Source: Lachnoclostridium sp. UBA5725 (GTDB taxonomy: Bacteria; Bacillota; Clostridia; Lachnospirales; Lachnospiraceae). From it: DNA of 24,467 nt. Numbering within the stretch: position 1 is the first letter of the stretch; every line of letters starts with the position of its first letter. This document shows positions 7,208 to 16,234 of the stretch, piece by piece. The notes below the pieces were generated by a model, which ran no database searches, was not told where the DNA came from, and was given only the letters and a program-made list of their open reading frames with translations. Where the stretch lies: assembly GCA_002419585.1 (NCBI GenBank), contig DIGJ01000029.1, positions 1-24,467 on the forward strand, written 5' to 3'. Both the position numbers and the translations under genes were made by a program.

Positions 7208-8605
7208 ATGAAAAAATGCGATGTTGTTATTATCGGAGCAGGACCGGCAGGTATATTTACCGCACTTGAGATGATAAAGAATGATAGTAAAAAGAAGGTT
7301 ATCCTTGTAGAACAGGGAAAATCTATGGAGAAGCGAAGATGTCCAAAGGAGAAAACCAATAAGTGCTTATATTGTAAGCCATACTGTGATATTACCACTG
7401 GATTTTCGGGTGCCGGTGCTTTTTCAGACGGTAAATTATCTTTAAGCTATGAAGTTGGAGGTGAGCTTCCAAATCTGGTAGGTGCAAATAAGGTACAAAG
7501 TTTAATTGAATATACGGATCAGATCTATTTGGATTTTGGAGCGGATACGAAGATTGAAGGTATTGGACAGGACGATAAAGTAAAGGATATTCGTAAAAAG
7601 GCAATAAAAGCGGGGCTTAAATTGGTGGATTGCCCAATTCGTCATTTGGGTACCGAAAAAGCGCAGGAAATCTATGGAGAAATCCAGGCCTATTTAATCA
7701 AAAATGGAGTGGAAATCCTGTTTGGTTATACCTGCCTTGATGCAGATATTCGAGATGGAAAATGTTATGGTGTGGAAATAGAAGATATTAAAACACATGA
7801 AACATTAACCATCGAAGCAGCAAATACAGTAGTTGCAACGGGAAGAAAAGGTGCAGACTGGCTTGAAAAATTATGTACCAGAAGTGGTGTGGATCATGTC
7901 CCAGGTACGGTAGACGTCGGTGTTCGTGTCGAAGTTCGAAATGAAATTATGGAAGTAGTAAATAATGTACTATACGAATCAAAGCTTATTGGATATCCAG
8001 CTCCATTTAAGAATAAAGTGCGTACTTTCTGCCAAAACCCAGGTGGATTTGTCAGTCAGGAAAACTATGACAATGACCTTGCCATTGTAAATGGTCACTC
8101 ATATAAAGAGAAGAAATCAAATAATACAAACCTTGCAATTCTTTGCTCTCATAACTTTCGAGTGCCATTTGATCAGCCAATTGAATATGCAAAACGAATT
8201 GGTGAGTTGACCAATATGCTTGCGAATGGACAGATCCTGGTACAGCGTTTCGGGGATATTTTGGAAGGAAAACGTACCTGGCAGGAAGAATTGGAACGCA
8301 GCAACGTAAGGCCAACACTACCAGATGCGGTAGCAGGTGATATTACGAGTGCGCTCTCTTATCGAACGATGATGAATATTATTAATTTTATCAAAGCAGT
8401 GGATGAAGTAGTACCTGGCTTTGCAGCACAGGAAACATTGTTATATGCACCGGAGATAAAATTTTATAGCAATCGTGTAAAAATGGACGAAGACTTAAAT
8501 ACGAATATTGAGAATTTCTATTGTTTAGGAGATTCCAGTGGTTGGACGAGAGGACTTATGATGGCTTCCGTTATGGGGGTTATTGTCGGTAGACGTTTGG
8601 TTTAA
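7208..8605 (+). CDS. COG2509-type FAD-dependent dehydrogenase
   Basis: A 465-residue flavoprotein. The N-terminal Rossmann motif GAGPAG is at residues 10-15, and the C-terminal FAD-binding segment LGDSSGWTRGLMMAS lies near the end. Between them, cysteines 45, 53, 56 and 60 (C-x7-C-x2-C-x3-C) precede GFSGAGAFSDGKL. That arrangement is typical of the uncharacterised FAD-dependent dehydrogenase family COG2509. The cysteines could hold a metal or Fe-S centre, or act in thiol chemistry (inference). The start is fixed by AAGGAGG (7194-7200), which overlaps the stop of the preceding gene and lies 7 nt from the ATG. The enzyme's substrate is not known. Its position in the run gives no clear pathway. 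Confidence 0.85.
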   Translation: MKKCDVVIIGAGPAGIFTALEMIKNDSKKKVILVEQGKSMEKRRCPKEKTNKCLYCKPYCDITTGFSGAGAFSDGKLSLSYEVGGELPNLVGANKVQSLIEYTDQIYLDFGADTKIEGIGQDDKVKDIRKKAIKAGLKLVDCPIRHLGTEKAQEIYGEIQAYLIKNGVEILFGYTCLDADIRDGKCYGVEIEDIKTHETLTIEAANTVVATGRKGADWLEKLCTRSGVDHVPGTVDVGVRVEVRNEIMEVVNNVLYESKLIGYPAPFKNKVRTFCQNPGGFVSQENYDNDLAIVNGHSYKEKKSNNTNLAILCSHNFRVPFDQPIEYAKRIGELTNMLANGQILVQRFGDILEGKRTWQEELERSNVRPTLPDAVAGDITSALSYRTMMNIINFIKAVDEVVPGFAAQETLLYAPEIKFYSNRVKMDEDLNTNIENFYCLGDSSGWTRGLMMASVMGVIVGRRLV

Positions 8606-8625
8606 GTACCAAAGGAGGACTTCGA

Positions 8626-9735
8626 ATGGGGAATTGTATCGATTATCTAAACCGTTATGGGCGTAAAGAGTTATCAGAAATGCCATTTAATGATGTGGAT
8701 AGCCTTATCTTATGCCAGCTATCCTACCTTAAGTTTGAAGGAATGGTTCCTGAACTAGCCAAGAGAAGAAAAAGCATGAAGATTATGGATTTGTTTATAC
8801 ATCCGCAGCGGGAAACTCTTTTTATTGATGATCGGTATGAAGCGCAAAACCGAAGTCTTTTTGAAGCGGTTGCTTTTAGTAAACGGTTTCAAAATTTAAA
8901 AATGAATCATTTTTCTTACTTAATTGATTTTGATAAACAAATACAGTTTGCGGCGATTACATTTTTTCTAGAAGATGGAACTACTTACGTTGCGTATCGC
9001 GGAACGGATGAAACCATAATTGGCTGGAAAGAAGATTTTAATATGGCATTTAAGACACCAATTCCATCGCAATTGTTAGCGGTAGAGTATCTAAACAAGG
9101 TGTCTAGGAGAATCAAGGGAGATTTTATCGTTGGTGGACATTCAAAGGGTGGAAATCTTGCTGTATATGCTTCGATGAAGTGCGATGAAGAAGTGAAAGG
9201 ACGAATTCGACGGATCTACACCAATGATGGACCGGGATTTGTAAAAGAGGTATTTTCCTCTGCTGAATTTGAATCCATTAAAAGCCGTATTACAAAAATT
9301 GTGCCGCAGTCTTCTTTAATTGGTATGCTGCTCCAACATCAGGAGGAGTATCAGGTGATTCAAAGCTGTGGAAAAGGCGTAGCGCAGCATGATCCTTACA
9401 CCTGGGAGGTAAAAGACGGAATTTTCGTTCACAAAAATGATTTAAATCAAGGAAGAAAATTGTTTAATGAGCGACTAAATCAGTGGGTGGAAAGTCTGGA
9501 TGAGGAAGAGCGAACCGTTTTTGTGGAGACACTTTTTAAGATTATTTCCGTAACAGAGGCAGAAACGTTAATGGATTTAACTGAAGAATGGCGAGAGAAT
9601 TCCTATAAAATGGTGAATGCCATCAAGGAAGTGGATGCAGATACACGAAAAATGCTTCGAAAAATTATTGCTGCATTGTTTCATGTAAAAAAAGGGAAAA
9701 AAGCAGTAGCCATTGAAAAGAGGAAAAGGATATAA
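8626..9735 (+). CDS. Mbeg1-like (DUF2974) alpha/beta hydrolase
   Basis: A 369-residue protein resembling the Mbeg1-like/DUF2974 family of lipase-fold proteins. The nucleophile elbow GGHSKGGNLAVYAS places Ser173 as the catalytic serine. The preceding YVAYRGTDETIIGWKEDFNM (about residues 121-140) is the typical oxyanion region of lipase class 3-like folds. There is no signal peptide. The last 25 residues are rich in Lys and Arg, which could favour membrane or nucleic-acid contact. AAAGGAGG (8611-8618) is 7 nt before the ATG. The stop is only 2 bp before the Bce-type regulator gene, so the two are translated from one transcript. The substrate is unknown; an ester or lipid is likely from the fold. 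Confidence 0.85.
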   Translation: MGNCIDYLNRYGRKELSEMPFNDVDSLILCQLSYLKFEGMVPELAKRRKSMKIMDLFIHPQRETLFIDDRYEAQNRSLFEAVAFSKRFQNLKMNHFSYLIDFDKQIQFAAITFFLEDGTTYVAYRGTDETIIGWKEDFNMAFKTPIPSQLLAVEYLNKVSRRIKGDFIVGGHSKGGNLAVYASMKCDEEVKGRIRRIYTNDGPGFVKEVFSSAEFESIKSRITKIVPQSSLIGMLLQHQEEYQVIQSCGKGVAQHDPYTWEVKDGIFVHKNDLNQGRKLFNERLNQWVESLDEEERTVFVETLFKIISVTEAETLMDLTEEWRENSYKMVNAIKEVDADTRKMLRKIIAALFHVKKGKKAVAIEKRKRI

Positions 9736-9737
9736 GC

Positions 9738-10409
9738 ATGCATAAAGTATTAATTGTTGAGGATGACGAGATAATTAGAAATTCAATCAAACAATATATA
9801 GAGACCTGGGGACTTAGTGCAACTTACGTGGAGGACTTTAAAAAGGTAGTCGCAACGTTTGTGACCTATGAACCACAGCTGGTACTTTTGGATATATCAC
9901 TTCCTTTTTTTAATGGATATCATTGGTGCAGTGAAATAAGAAAGATATCAAAGGTACCAATTATTTTTATATCGTCGGCGTCGGATAATATCAATATTGT
10001 AATGGCAATGAATATGGGAGCAGATGATTTTATCGCAAAACCATTTGATTTAAATGTGTTAATGGCAAAGATACAAGCTTTGCTTCGAAGAACCTATGAT
10101 TTTGGTATGACCGGGCATTTAGTGGAACATCGAGGTGCAATTTATAACTGTTCGGATAGTACCCTTTTATATCATGGGGAACGAATTGAATTAACAAAGA
10201 ATGAAGATAGGATATTGAACTTATTGCTTGAGAATAAAGGTAAGACTGTAAGACGAGATGTTATCATGACAAGATTGTGGGAAAGCGACAGTTTTATAGA
10301 CGACAATACGCTTACGGTTAATGTAACCAGACTTCGAAAGAAGCTGGAAGCGGTTGGGCTTATGGATTTCATCCTGACAAAAAAAGGAATCGGTTATATC
10401 GTGGAGTAG
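9738..10409 (+). CDS. Bce-type OmpR-family response regulator
   Basis: A 223-residue two-domain regulator. The receiver domain (about 1-115) has the acidic pair Glu8-Asp9-Asp10, the phosphoacceptor Asp52 in LLDISLPFFNG, and Lys in AKPFD. The C-terminal winged helix (about 125-223) ends in the standard KKGIGYIVE. The kinase that follows belongs to the BceS class and the next genes encode a BceAB-type transporter, so this is the DNA-binding partner of that module. It would activate the transporter genes through the dyad at 11425-11440. AGGAAAAGGA (9721-9730) overlaps the preceding gene and serves as ribosome binding site. Confidence 0.92.
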   Translation: MHKVLIVEDDEIIRNSIKQYIETWGLSATYVEDFKKVVATFVTYEPQLVLLDISLPFFNGYHWCSEIRKISKVPIIFISSASDNINIVMAMNMGADDFIAKPFDLNVLMAKIQALLRRTYDFGMTGHLVEHRGAIYNCSDSTLLYHGERIELTKNEDRILNLLLENKGKTVRRDVIMTRLWESDSFIDDNTLTVNVTRLRKKLEAVGLMDFILTKKGIGYIVE

Positions 10410-10413
10410 ATAA

Positions 10414-11418
10414 ATGGAGACTAAGAGGATAAGGTTATTTCTTGAATATTTAAAAAGGCATAGGCAGTGTATCTGTTTACTATGTTTGTTTTCCATTGTA
10501 TTTATCATGGTATTTTACTTATGCAATCTACCTATATCAGAGGTTATATATGCATTCGCTCTTTGTATTTTTATATTAATTTTATTTGCAACGATTGATT
10601 TCTTTAAATTTTATAAAAAGCACAGACAACTTCTTTTTTTAAAACGGGAAATAAGCTTTGGACTGGAAAATCTGCCTACGCCAGACAACTTGATTGAGCA
10701 AGACTATACGAAACTTTTGCATCAGCTTTATAGCGATAAAAATGTGTTGTTGTCCGCTGCTGACAAAGAAAAGAGCGACATGATCGACTATTATACCTTG
10801 TGGGTACACCAGATTAAAACCCCGATTGCGGGGATGCGACTTTTACTACAAAGTCAAGAAAAGGAAGAAAATCTTGTGCTCGAAGGAGAATTGTTTAAAA
10901 TAGAACAATATGTTGAAATGGTGTTGTCTTACCTTCGAATTGGTAGTGATAGTAATGACTTTGTTTTTAAGCGTTATCAAGTAGAAGACATGACAAAACA
11001 AGCGGTTCGAAAGTACGCAAAACTTTTTATCAAGAAGAAAATCAGTGTAGAACTAGGAGACTTGCAAGAAGAAATTCTTACCGATGAAAAATGGTTTTTG
11101 TTTGTTCTGGAACAAATTTTATCGAATGCACTCAAATATACGAATCAAGGAAGTATAAAGATATATTTACAGGACAAGCAAAAACTTGTCATTGAAGATA
11201 CGGGGATTGGGATTGAGCCAGATGATTTGCCGCGAGTATTTGAAAAAGGATATACCGGCTATAACGGCAGATGTGATAAAAAATCGACTGGCATCGGTCT
11301 CTATCTATGTAAGCGAATCATCAAAAAATTAGGACATAGCATTTCGATTACTTCCAAGGTTGGAGAGGGAACGAAGGTTGTCATTGATATAACGTCCATT
11401 TCGCTACATGTTGAATAA
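10414..11418 (+). CDS. BceS-like intramembrane-sensing histidine kinase
   Basis: A 334-residue sensor kinase. Two membrane helices (about residues 18-38 and 43-65) are joined by only a few outside residues, so there is no extracellular sensor domain. This is the defining feature of the BceS class, which senses through its partner ABC transporter. The phosphoacceptor is His132 in WVHQIKTP. The N box is near 232-241 (EQILSNALKY), and the G boxes are DTGIGI and STGIGLYLCK. The ATG is 4 bp after the regulator stop, with GGAG (10403-10406) inside the end of that gene. Inferred ligands are peptide antibiotics such as bacitracin or lantibiotics, by analogy with known Bce systems. Confidence 0.92.
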   Translation: METKRIRLFLEYLKRHRQCICLLCLFSIVFIMVFYLCNLPISEVIYAFALCIFILILFATIDFFKFYKKHRQLLFLKREISFGLENLPTPDNLIEQDYTKLLHQLYSDKNVLLSAADKEKSDMIDYYTLWVHQIKTPIAGMRLLLQSQEKEENLVLEGELFKIEQYVEMVLSYLRIGSDSNDFVFKRYQVEDMTKQAVRKYAKLFIKKKISVELGDLQEEILTDEKWFLFVLEQILSNALKYTNQGSIKIYLQDKQKLVIEDTGIGIEPDDLPRVFEKGYTGYNGRCDKKSTGIGLYLCKRIIKKLGHSISITSKVGEGTKVVIDITSISLHVE

Positions 11419-11424
11419 GGGAAC

Positions 11425-11460
11425 CTTACACCATTGTAAGATTAATCGAGGAAATGTAAG
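11425..11460 (+). promoter_or_regulatory. BceR-type box upstream of the transporter genes
   Basis: CTTACA (11425-11430), CCAT and TGTAAG (11435-11440) form a perfect dyad. It fits the TNACA-N4-TGTAA consensus that I recall for BceR-like regulators. A third half-site, TGTAAG, lies at 11455-11460. A TATAAT box (11494-11499) lies downstream, so the dyad is well placed for activation of the ATPase and permease genes by the regulator encoded at 9738. Confidence 0.75.
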
Positions 11461-11487
11461 CCAAAGTTATGGCAGTACGTTTCCTTT
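11449..11487 (+). terminator. Possible weak terminator or attenuator between kinase and ATPase genes
   Basis: AGGAAATGTA (11449-11458) pairs with TACGTTTCCT (11476-11485) with one G-T pair, around a 17-nt loop. TTTATTTATT follows. The tail is not a pure T-run and the stem overlaps the third regulator half-site, so the structure may be partly coincidental. Confidence 0.4.
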
Positions 11488-11517
11488 ATTTATTATAATA
11501 TGGGAGTAAAGAAGAAA

Positions 11518-11541
11518 ATGAAATATAAAAAATATGTGTAG
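11518..11541 (+). other. Possible 7-codon leader peptide before the ATPase gene
   Basis: ATG at 11518 opens MKYKKYV and stops at TAG (11539-11541). GGGAG (11502-11506) lies 11 nt upstream. It sits in the leader of the transporter transcript. Its length and basic composition could be chance; I cannot show that it is translated. Confidence 0.2.
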
Positions 11542-11563
11542 AAATGGAGAAATGAGATTAAAT

Positions 11564-12331
11564 ATGACAATTTTGGAAGTAAATAATTTAAAGAAGATAT
11601 ATACCACAAGATTTGGCGGAAACCAGGTAAAAGCATTGGAAAATGTTTCGTTTTCGGTAGAAGAGGGCGAATATGTAGCGATTATGGGCGAGTCGGGATC
11701 AGGTAAGACAACATTATTAAATATATTAGCATCGCTTGACAAGCCAACAAGTGGAAATGTGCTGTTAAATGGAGCAAGTATCGTAGATATCAAAGAAAAA
11801 GAGATATCCGCATTTCGCCGAGACAATTTAGGTTTTGTATTCCAGGATTTTAACTTGTTAGATACCTTTTCCCTGCAGGACAATATATTTCTTCCACTGG
11901 TGCTATCTGGGACTAGCTACCCTGAAATGATGAATCGGTTGCATATGATATCCGATAAGCTTGGTATACGGGATATTCTTCAAAAATTTCCATATGAGGT
12001 ATCAGGAGGACAAAAGCAAAGAGCGGCGGTTGCTAGAGCAATTATTACAAAACCACAGTTGATTCTGGCTGATGAGCCAACAGGAGCACTGGATTCCAGA
12101 GCAACGGATAGTCTTTTAAAATTATTCAAAGATATAAACGACGAAGGACAGACGATTCTTATGGTAACGCATTCGACAAAGGCAGCCAGCCATGCAAAGC
12201 GCGTTCTTTTTATCAAAGACGGAGAAGTGTTCCATCAGCTTTATAAAGCAAATATGTCGGATGAGCAGATGTTTGGAAAAATTTCAGATACACTTACTAT
12301 GATTGCGACGGGTGGTGTTCGAAATGAATAG
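11564..12331 (+). CDS. BceA-like ABC transporter ATPase
   Basis: A 255-residue ATPase (counted from ATG 11564) for peptide-antibiotic resistance. It has Walker A GESGSGKT (42-49), the Q-loop Gln94, the signature VSGGQKQR (146-153), and Walker B LILADE with catalytic Glu171. The D-loop SALD is here GALD, as in the MacB/LolD/BceA branch. In-frame ATGs also exist at 11534 and 11552. I chose 11564 because the family begins with a residue pattern like MTILEVNNLKK, although GGAG (11546-11549) is a little distant. Translation overlaps the permease gene by 8 bp, so the two are made as a unit. The BceR-type box upstream suggests induction by the two genes before it. Confidence 0.93.
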   Translation: MTILEVNNLKKIYTTRFGGNQVKALENVSFSVEEGEYVAIMGESGSGKTTLLNILASLDKPTSGNVLLNGASIVDIKEKEISAFRRDNLGFVFQDFNLLDTFSLQDNIFLPLVLSGTSYPEMMNRLHMISDKLGIRDILQKFPYEVSGGQKQRAAVARAIITKPQLILADEPTGALDSRATDSLLKLFKDINDEGQTILMVTHSTKAASHAKRVLFIKDGEVFHQLYKANMSDEQMFGKISDTLTMIATGGVRNE

Positions 12332-14291
12332 AATGTTCTATCCAAAGCTTGCAGCTAGTAACATCAAGAAAAATGGAAAATTTTATTTCCCTTATATTCT
12401 AACTTGTATCGGAACCGTCCTTATGTTTTATGTAATGAGTTTCATCGCATATAATCCAGGAATAATGAAAATGCCAGGTGGAGGAAGTCTTTTAGGGATG
12501 ATGACCTTTGGTACGATTACGATTGGGATCTTTTCTGTTATATTTTTATTTTACACCAACAGCTTCCTGATGAAGCGCCGTAAAAAAGAACTTGGACTTT
12601 ATAATATTCTTGGGATGGAAAAACGTCATATTGGGAAAATGTTATTTTTCGAAAGCTTGTATATTGCAGTAATTGGGTTAGCGGGAGGACTTCTTTGTGG
12701 AGTTTTATTTAGTAAACTGATTCTATTAATTCTATTAAAGATGCTAAACTTTACAACCCCGATTGCATTTGGGGTATCAAAACGTGGAATCGGAATGACC
12801 ATCGCGTTGTTTTGTGTGATTTTTAGCGTAATGCTGATTTCAAATCAGACAAGAGTACATCTTGCAAATCCAATCGAACTGTTACGTGGTGGAAATGTAG
12901 GCGAGAAGGAACCAAGGACAAAGGGGATTCTTGCTGTACTTGGATTTTTGGCGCTTGGTAGTGGATATTTTATCGCAATAACAACAAAGTCACCAATCGA
13001 CGCTATTCCACTCTTTTTTGTGGCAGTTGTTCTCGTTATTATTGGAACGTATTGCTTATTTACAGCGGGAAGCATTGTATTATTAAAGGCGCTGCGAAAG
13101 CGAAAGAATTATTATTACCAGACCAAACATTTTACGAGCATATCTGGAATGATTTACCGAATGAAACAAAATGCAGTTGGGCTTGCCAATATTTGTATTT
13201 TGTCTACCATGGTGCTGGTTATGGTGTCAACTACCGTTTGCTTATACCTTGGAGTAGAGGATGCACTTGATTTTCGTTTTCCTGCGGATATCAGTATTCA
13301 AAAGAATTATGAACCAAACGATAACGCCTCAAAAGATTTATTAAAGCAAGAAACGCTAACTAGGATTAAGGAAGCCGGTAGAAGTATATTCGAGATAAAA
13401 GAGCAAAGTTATCTGGCTTTTTCTGTTGGAAGAGAAGGAAACCGATTTGTTTTTGACGAGCATAATAATACTATCGCAACCTCAAAGCAGCATGTTCTTG
13501 TATTCATAAGTGCAAGTGAGTATCAAGCGTTGACCGGAAAGGAAGCAAGTTTAAAAAAGGATGAAGTCTTAATCTTTAGTGATCCTGTAAAATTAGGAAA
13601 GACATTTGATCTTTTTGGAACGACTTATACTGTAAAAGGGGAACTAACCCAAGCACCAATTGAGTCCGATTATAAAGCCCTTTTGGTTAATTCTCATTTC
13701 ATCGTTGTTGCAGATGATGAGGTGCTAGAGCATATCTATCAGGGTGAAATAGAGGTATATAAAGAAAAAGCAAGTAATATGGAGTATCAGCTGAATATCG
13801 ATATCAATGGTACCGATGAACAAATTATTGCGTGCTACCATAAAGTGGAGGATCTCGGAGATTATACTTCAAGCCGTGCAGCAACCAGAAAGGATTTCTA
13901 TACGATTTATGGAGGGTTTTTATTCCTTGGTATCTTTTTAGGAACCTTGTTTTTAATGGCGACTGTTCTGATTATATATTACAAGCAAGTTTCAGAAGGC
14001 TACGATGACAAGGAACGCTTTGAAATCATGCAAAAGGTAGGTATGAGTAAGGAGGAAGTAAAGAATTCCATTGGCTCCCAGGTATTAACGGTATTTTTCT
14101 TGCCAATTGTGGCAGCAGGAATTCATGTAGTAGCAGCATTTCCAATGATTACCCGCTTACTTGTTTTGTTTAATCTGACCAATACGAGTCTATTTATTTA
14201 CTGCACGCTAGGTACTGTCATCCTATTTGCATTCATTTATGCAGTCGTTTATCTGGTAACTGCGAGGGTGTATTATAAGATTGTAAAATAG
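12324..14291 (+). CDS. BceB-like ABC transporter permease
   Basis: A 655-residue integral membrane protein of the FtsX/MacB fold in the BceB class, with about ten membrane helices. One helix lies near the N-terminus, a cluster follows up to about residue 320, and the last three helices are in about residues 535-655. Between the seventh and eighth helices lies a large extracellular domain of roughly 200 residues (about 325-530). It is the BceB hallmark and is thought to bind the peptide or its lipid target. The ATG at 12324 overlaps the ATPase stop. An earlier in-frame ATG (12303) would lie deep in the ATPase gene and is less likely. With its ATPase it forms both a resistance pump and the ligand sensor for the kinase at 10414. 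Confidence 0.92.
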   Translation: MNRMFYPKLAASNIKKNGKFYFPYILTCIGTVLMFYVMSFIAYNPGIMKMPGGGSLLGMMTFGTITIGIFSVIFLFYTNSFLMKRRKKELGLYNILGMEKRHIGKMLFFESLYIAVIGLAGGLLCGVLFSKLILLILLKMLNFTTPIAFGVSKRGIGMTIALFCVIFSVMLISNQTRVHLANPIELLRGGNVGEKEPRTKGILAVLGFLALGSGYFIAITTKSPIDAIPLFFVAVVLVIIGTYCLFTAGSIVLLKALRKRKNYYYQTKHFTSISGMIYRMKQNAVGLANICILSTMVLVMVSTTVCLYLGVEDALDFRFPADISIQKNYEPNDNASKDLLKQETLTRIKEAGRSIFEIKEQSYLAFSVGREGNRFVFDEHNNTIATSKQHVLVFISASEYQALTGKEASLKKDEVLIFSDPVKLGKTFDLFGTTYTVKGELTQAPIESDYKALLVNSHFIVVADDEVLEHIYQGEIEVYKEKASNMEYQLNIDINGTDEQIIACYHKVEDLGDYTSSRAATRKDFYTIYGGFLFLGIFLGTLFLMATVLIIYYKQVSEGYDDKERFEIMQKVGMSKEEVKNSIGSQVLTVFFLPIVAAGIHVVAAFPMITRLLVLFNLTNTSLFIYCTLGTVILFAFIYAVVYLVTARVYYKIVK

Positions 14292-14302
14292 TATTTGATT
14301 CG

Positions 14303-14359
14303 AAAAGGGAGCATTGCAAATAGGAAATTTCATCTCATTTTGTAATGGTTCCTTTTTTT
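14303..14359 (+). terminator. Intrinsic terminator ending the Bce module
   Basis: AAAAGGGAGCATTGCAAA (14303-14320) pairs imperfectly with TTTTGTAATGGTTCCTTT, and seven T residues end at 14359. It closes the long + strand run that begins with asparaginase. Confidence 0.8.
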
Positions 14360-14429
14360 ATTGCACTCATTTATTGATTGCGAGTAAAAAAAGCAAATAA
14401 AAGAAAGGATAAAATAAAAATACTCCTTG

Positions 14430-14500
14430 AATTCTAGAATTGTTAGTACTACTATTTATAATTGAGGGCTTTAAGAAGCGGTCATAGGACCCTTTTTCTT
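14430..14500 (+). promoter_or_regulatory. Leader region of the SulP gene: palindrome, -10 box, hairpin
   Basis: AATTCTAGAATT (14430-14441) is a perfect 12-bp palindrome. TATAAT follows at 14457-14462, without a well-spaced -35 box. A small hairpin, GGTC-ATAG-GACC (14480-14491), is followed by CTTTTTCTT and could act as an attenuator in the leader. The ribosome binding site AAAAGGAGGA is at 14521-14530. Confidence 0.35.
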
Positions 14501-14541
14501 ATAACTGGGAGATGTGAATCAAAAGGAGGATACTTTATTTT

Positions 14542-16191
14542 ATGGATCGTATTAAACCAAAATTGTTTTCAGTCATGAAGACATACACAAAAGAACAATT
14601 TGCGAAAGACGTGGTAGCTGGAATTATTGTTGCTATCATTGCCTTACCACTTTCAATTGCACTGGCACTAGCCTCTGGGGTAAATCCGGAACGAGGTTTA
14701 TATACAGCAATTGTAGCCGGATTTGTCATTGCTTTTCTAGGAGGAAGTCGTGTACAGATTTCAGGACCTACGGCTGCATTTGCAACTATTGTAGCTGGTA
14801 TCGTAGCAGAAAATGGGATGGAAGGTCTGATTGTGGCTACGATATTAGCCGGTATTTTGTTGATTATTATGGGACTGCTTAAATTTGGAACGCTGCTTAA
14901 GTTTATTCCTTATACCATTACCACTGGATTTACTTCTGGTATAGCCATAACGATATTTATTGGGCAGTTAAAAGATTTCTTTGGCGTTACATTTAAACAT
15001 GCTCCGATTGAAACCTTGGAAAAATTAGTGGAATTTGTAAAGTGCTTTTCTACAATTAATCTAAGTGCGCTAATAATAGGTATTGTATCCCTTTTAATAT
15101 TGGTTGTCTGGCCGAAAATCAATAAAGTGATACCTGCCTCTTTGATTGCCATTATTGTGGCAGTATTGATGGTAAAGGGATTTAAGATGAATGTGAATAC
15201 GATTGGCAGTTTATATGAAATATCAAACAAATTGCCGATATTCCATATTCCTAACATTAGCATCGGAATTGTGCGTAAAGTATTGCCAGATGCATTAACG
15301 ATTGCAGTGCTGGCCGGAATTGAATCCCTGCTTTCTTGTGTCGTATCGGATAGCATGGTGGGTAGCAGACATCGCTCGAATATGGAATTAGTGGCGCAAG
15401 GTGTTGGAAATATATGCTCCGCACTATTCGGAGGGATTCCAGCAACAGGAGCAATCGCTAGAACCGCTGCAAATGTAAAGAATGGTGGACGTACCCCGGT
15501 TTCTGGTATGGTACATTCCGTTACATTACTATTGATACTCGTTGTTTTAATGCCGTATGCCGCATGGATTCCCATGCCGGCAATTGCAGCGATTTTGTTT
15601 GTAGTAGCTTACAACATGTCGGAGTGGAGAGAATTTTTAGAATTAGTGAAAACTTCTCCAAAAAGTGATATTATTGTATTGATTACGACCTTTGTTCTTA
15701 CCGTAGTATTTGATTTAGTAGTAGCGATTGAATTCGGTATTGTATTAGCTTCCTTATTATTTATCAAACGAATGTCGGAAACAACTGGAATCAAAAGCTG
15801 GAAATATGAGGATTCGATGGAATCAGACGAAGAATCCGAAGAAATAGAATTAAAAAAGGTGCCAAAAAATACACTTGTTTATGAAATTAATGGACCGTTA
15901 TTTTTCGCAGTTGCGGATAAGTTTTTACATATTTCTACGGATGCACGTATCAACTGTATCATTCTGAGAATGAAAAGTGTTCCTGCGATGGATGTTACCG
16001 CATTAAATTCGCTTAAGAAACTACAGGCAAAATGTAAAAAGAACCATATTCAGCTTGTTTTATCCCATGTACAACAGCAGCCATATTCTGTCATGGAAAA
16101 AGCCGGATTTACCGAAGAAATCGGCGCGGACAATTTCTGTAATCATATTGATGATGCTTTAGTAAGGGCAGGGCAAATAAATAAAAAATAA
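14542..16191 (+). CDS. SulP-family anion transporter with STAS domain
   Basis: A 549-residue membrane transporter. The first part (about 20-420) holds ten or more hydrophobic helices and the SulP hallmark regions, such as ALPLSIALALASGVNPERGL and GGSRVQISGPTAAF. A cytoplasmic STAS domain follows (about 440-545). Its phosphorylation-loop position reads MDVTAL, with a Thr where Ser or Thr is usual. SulP proteins move sulfate, bicarbonate or other anions by Na+ or H+ symport or by exchange. The substrate cannot be told here, and no carbonic anhydrase or sulfate-assimilation gene is nearby. AAAAGGAGGA lies about 11 nt before the ATG. The secreted protein gene 43 bp downstream may be co-transcribed. 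Confidence 0.92.
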   Translation: MDRIKPKLFSVMKTYTKEQFAKDVVAGIIVAIIALPLSIALALASGVNPERGLYTAIVAGFVIAFLGGSRVQISGPTAAFATIVAGIVAENGMEGLIVATILAGILLIIMGLLKFGTLLKFIPYTITTGFTSGIAITIFIGQLKDFFGVTFKHAPIETLEKLVEFVKCFSTINLSALIIGIVSLLILVVWPKINKVIPASLIAIIVAVLMVKGFKMNVNTIGSLYEISNKLPIFHIPNISIGIVRKVLPDALTIAVLAGIESLLSCVVSDSMVGSRHRSNMELVAQGVGNICSALFGGIPATGAIARTAANVKNGGRTPVSGMVHSVTLLLILVVLMPYAAWIPMPAIAAILFVVAYNMSEWREFLELVKTSPKSDIIVLITTFVLTVVFDLVVAIEFGIVLASLLFIKRMSETTGIKSWKYEDSMESDEESEEIELKKVPKNTLVYEINGPLFFAVADKFLHISTDARINCIILRMKSVPAMDVTALNSLKKLQAKCKKNHIQLVLSHVQQQPYSVMEKAGFTEEIGADNFCNHIDDALVRAGQINKK

Positions 16192-16234
16192 TAACAATTA
16201 TAGGGAATCGTATGAAAAACGAGGGGGAGTAGCA

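Noticed and set aside
12303..12323. Earlier ATG for the Bce permease
   Set aside because: It lies further inside the ATPase gene and adds residues not typical of the family; the ATG at 12324 gives the usual short overlap.
14910..15575. A 221-codon minus-strand frame inside the SulP gene
   Set aside because: It is antisense to conserved transporter helices with no start signals; long antisense frames are common opposite hydrophobic coding sequence.
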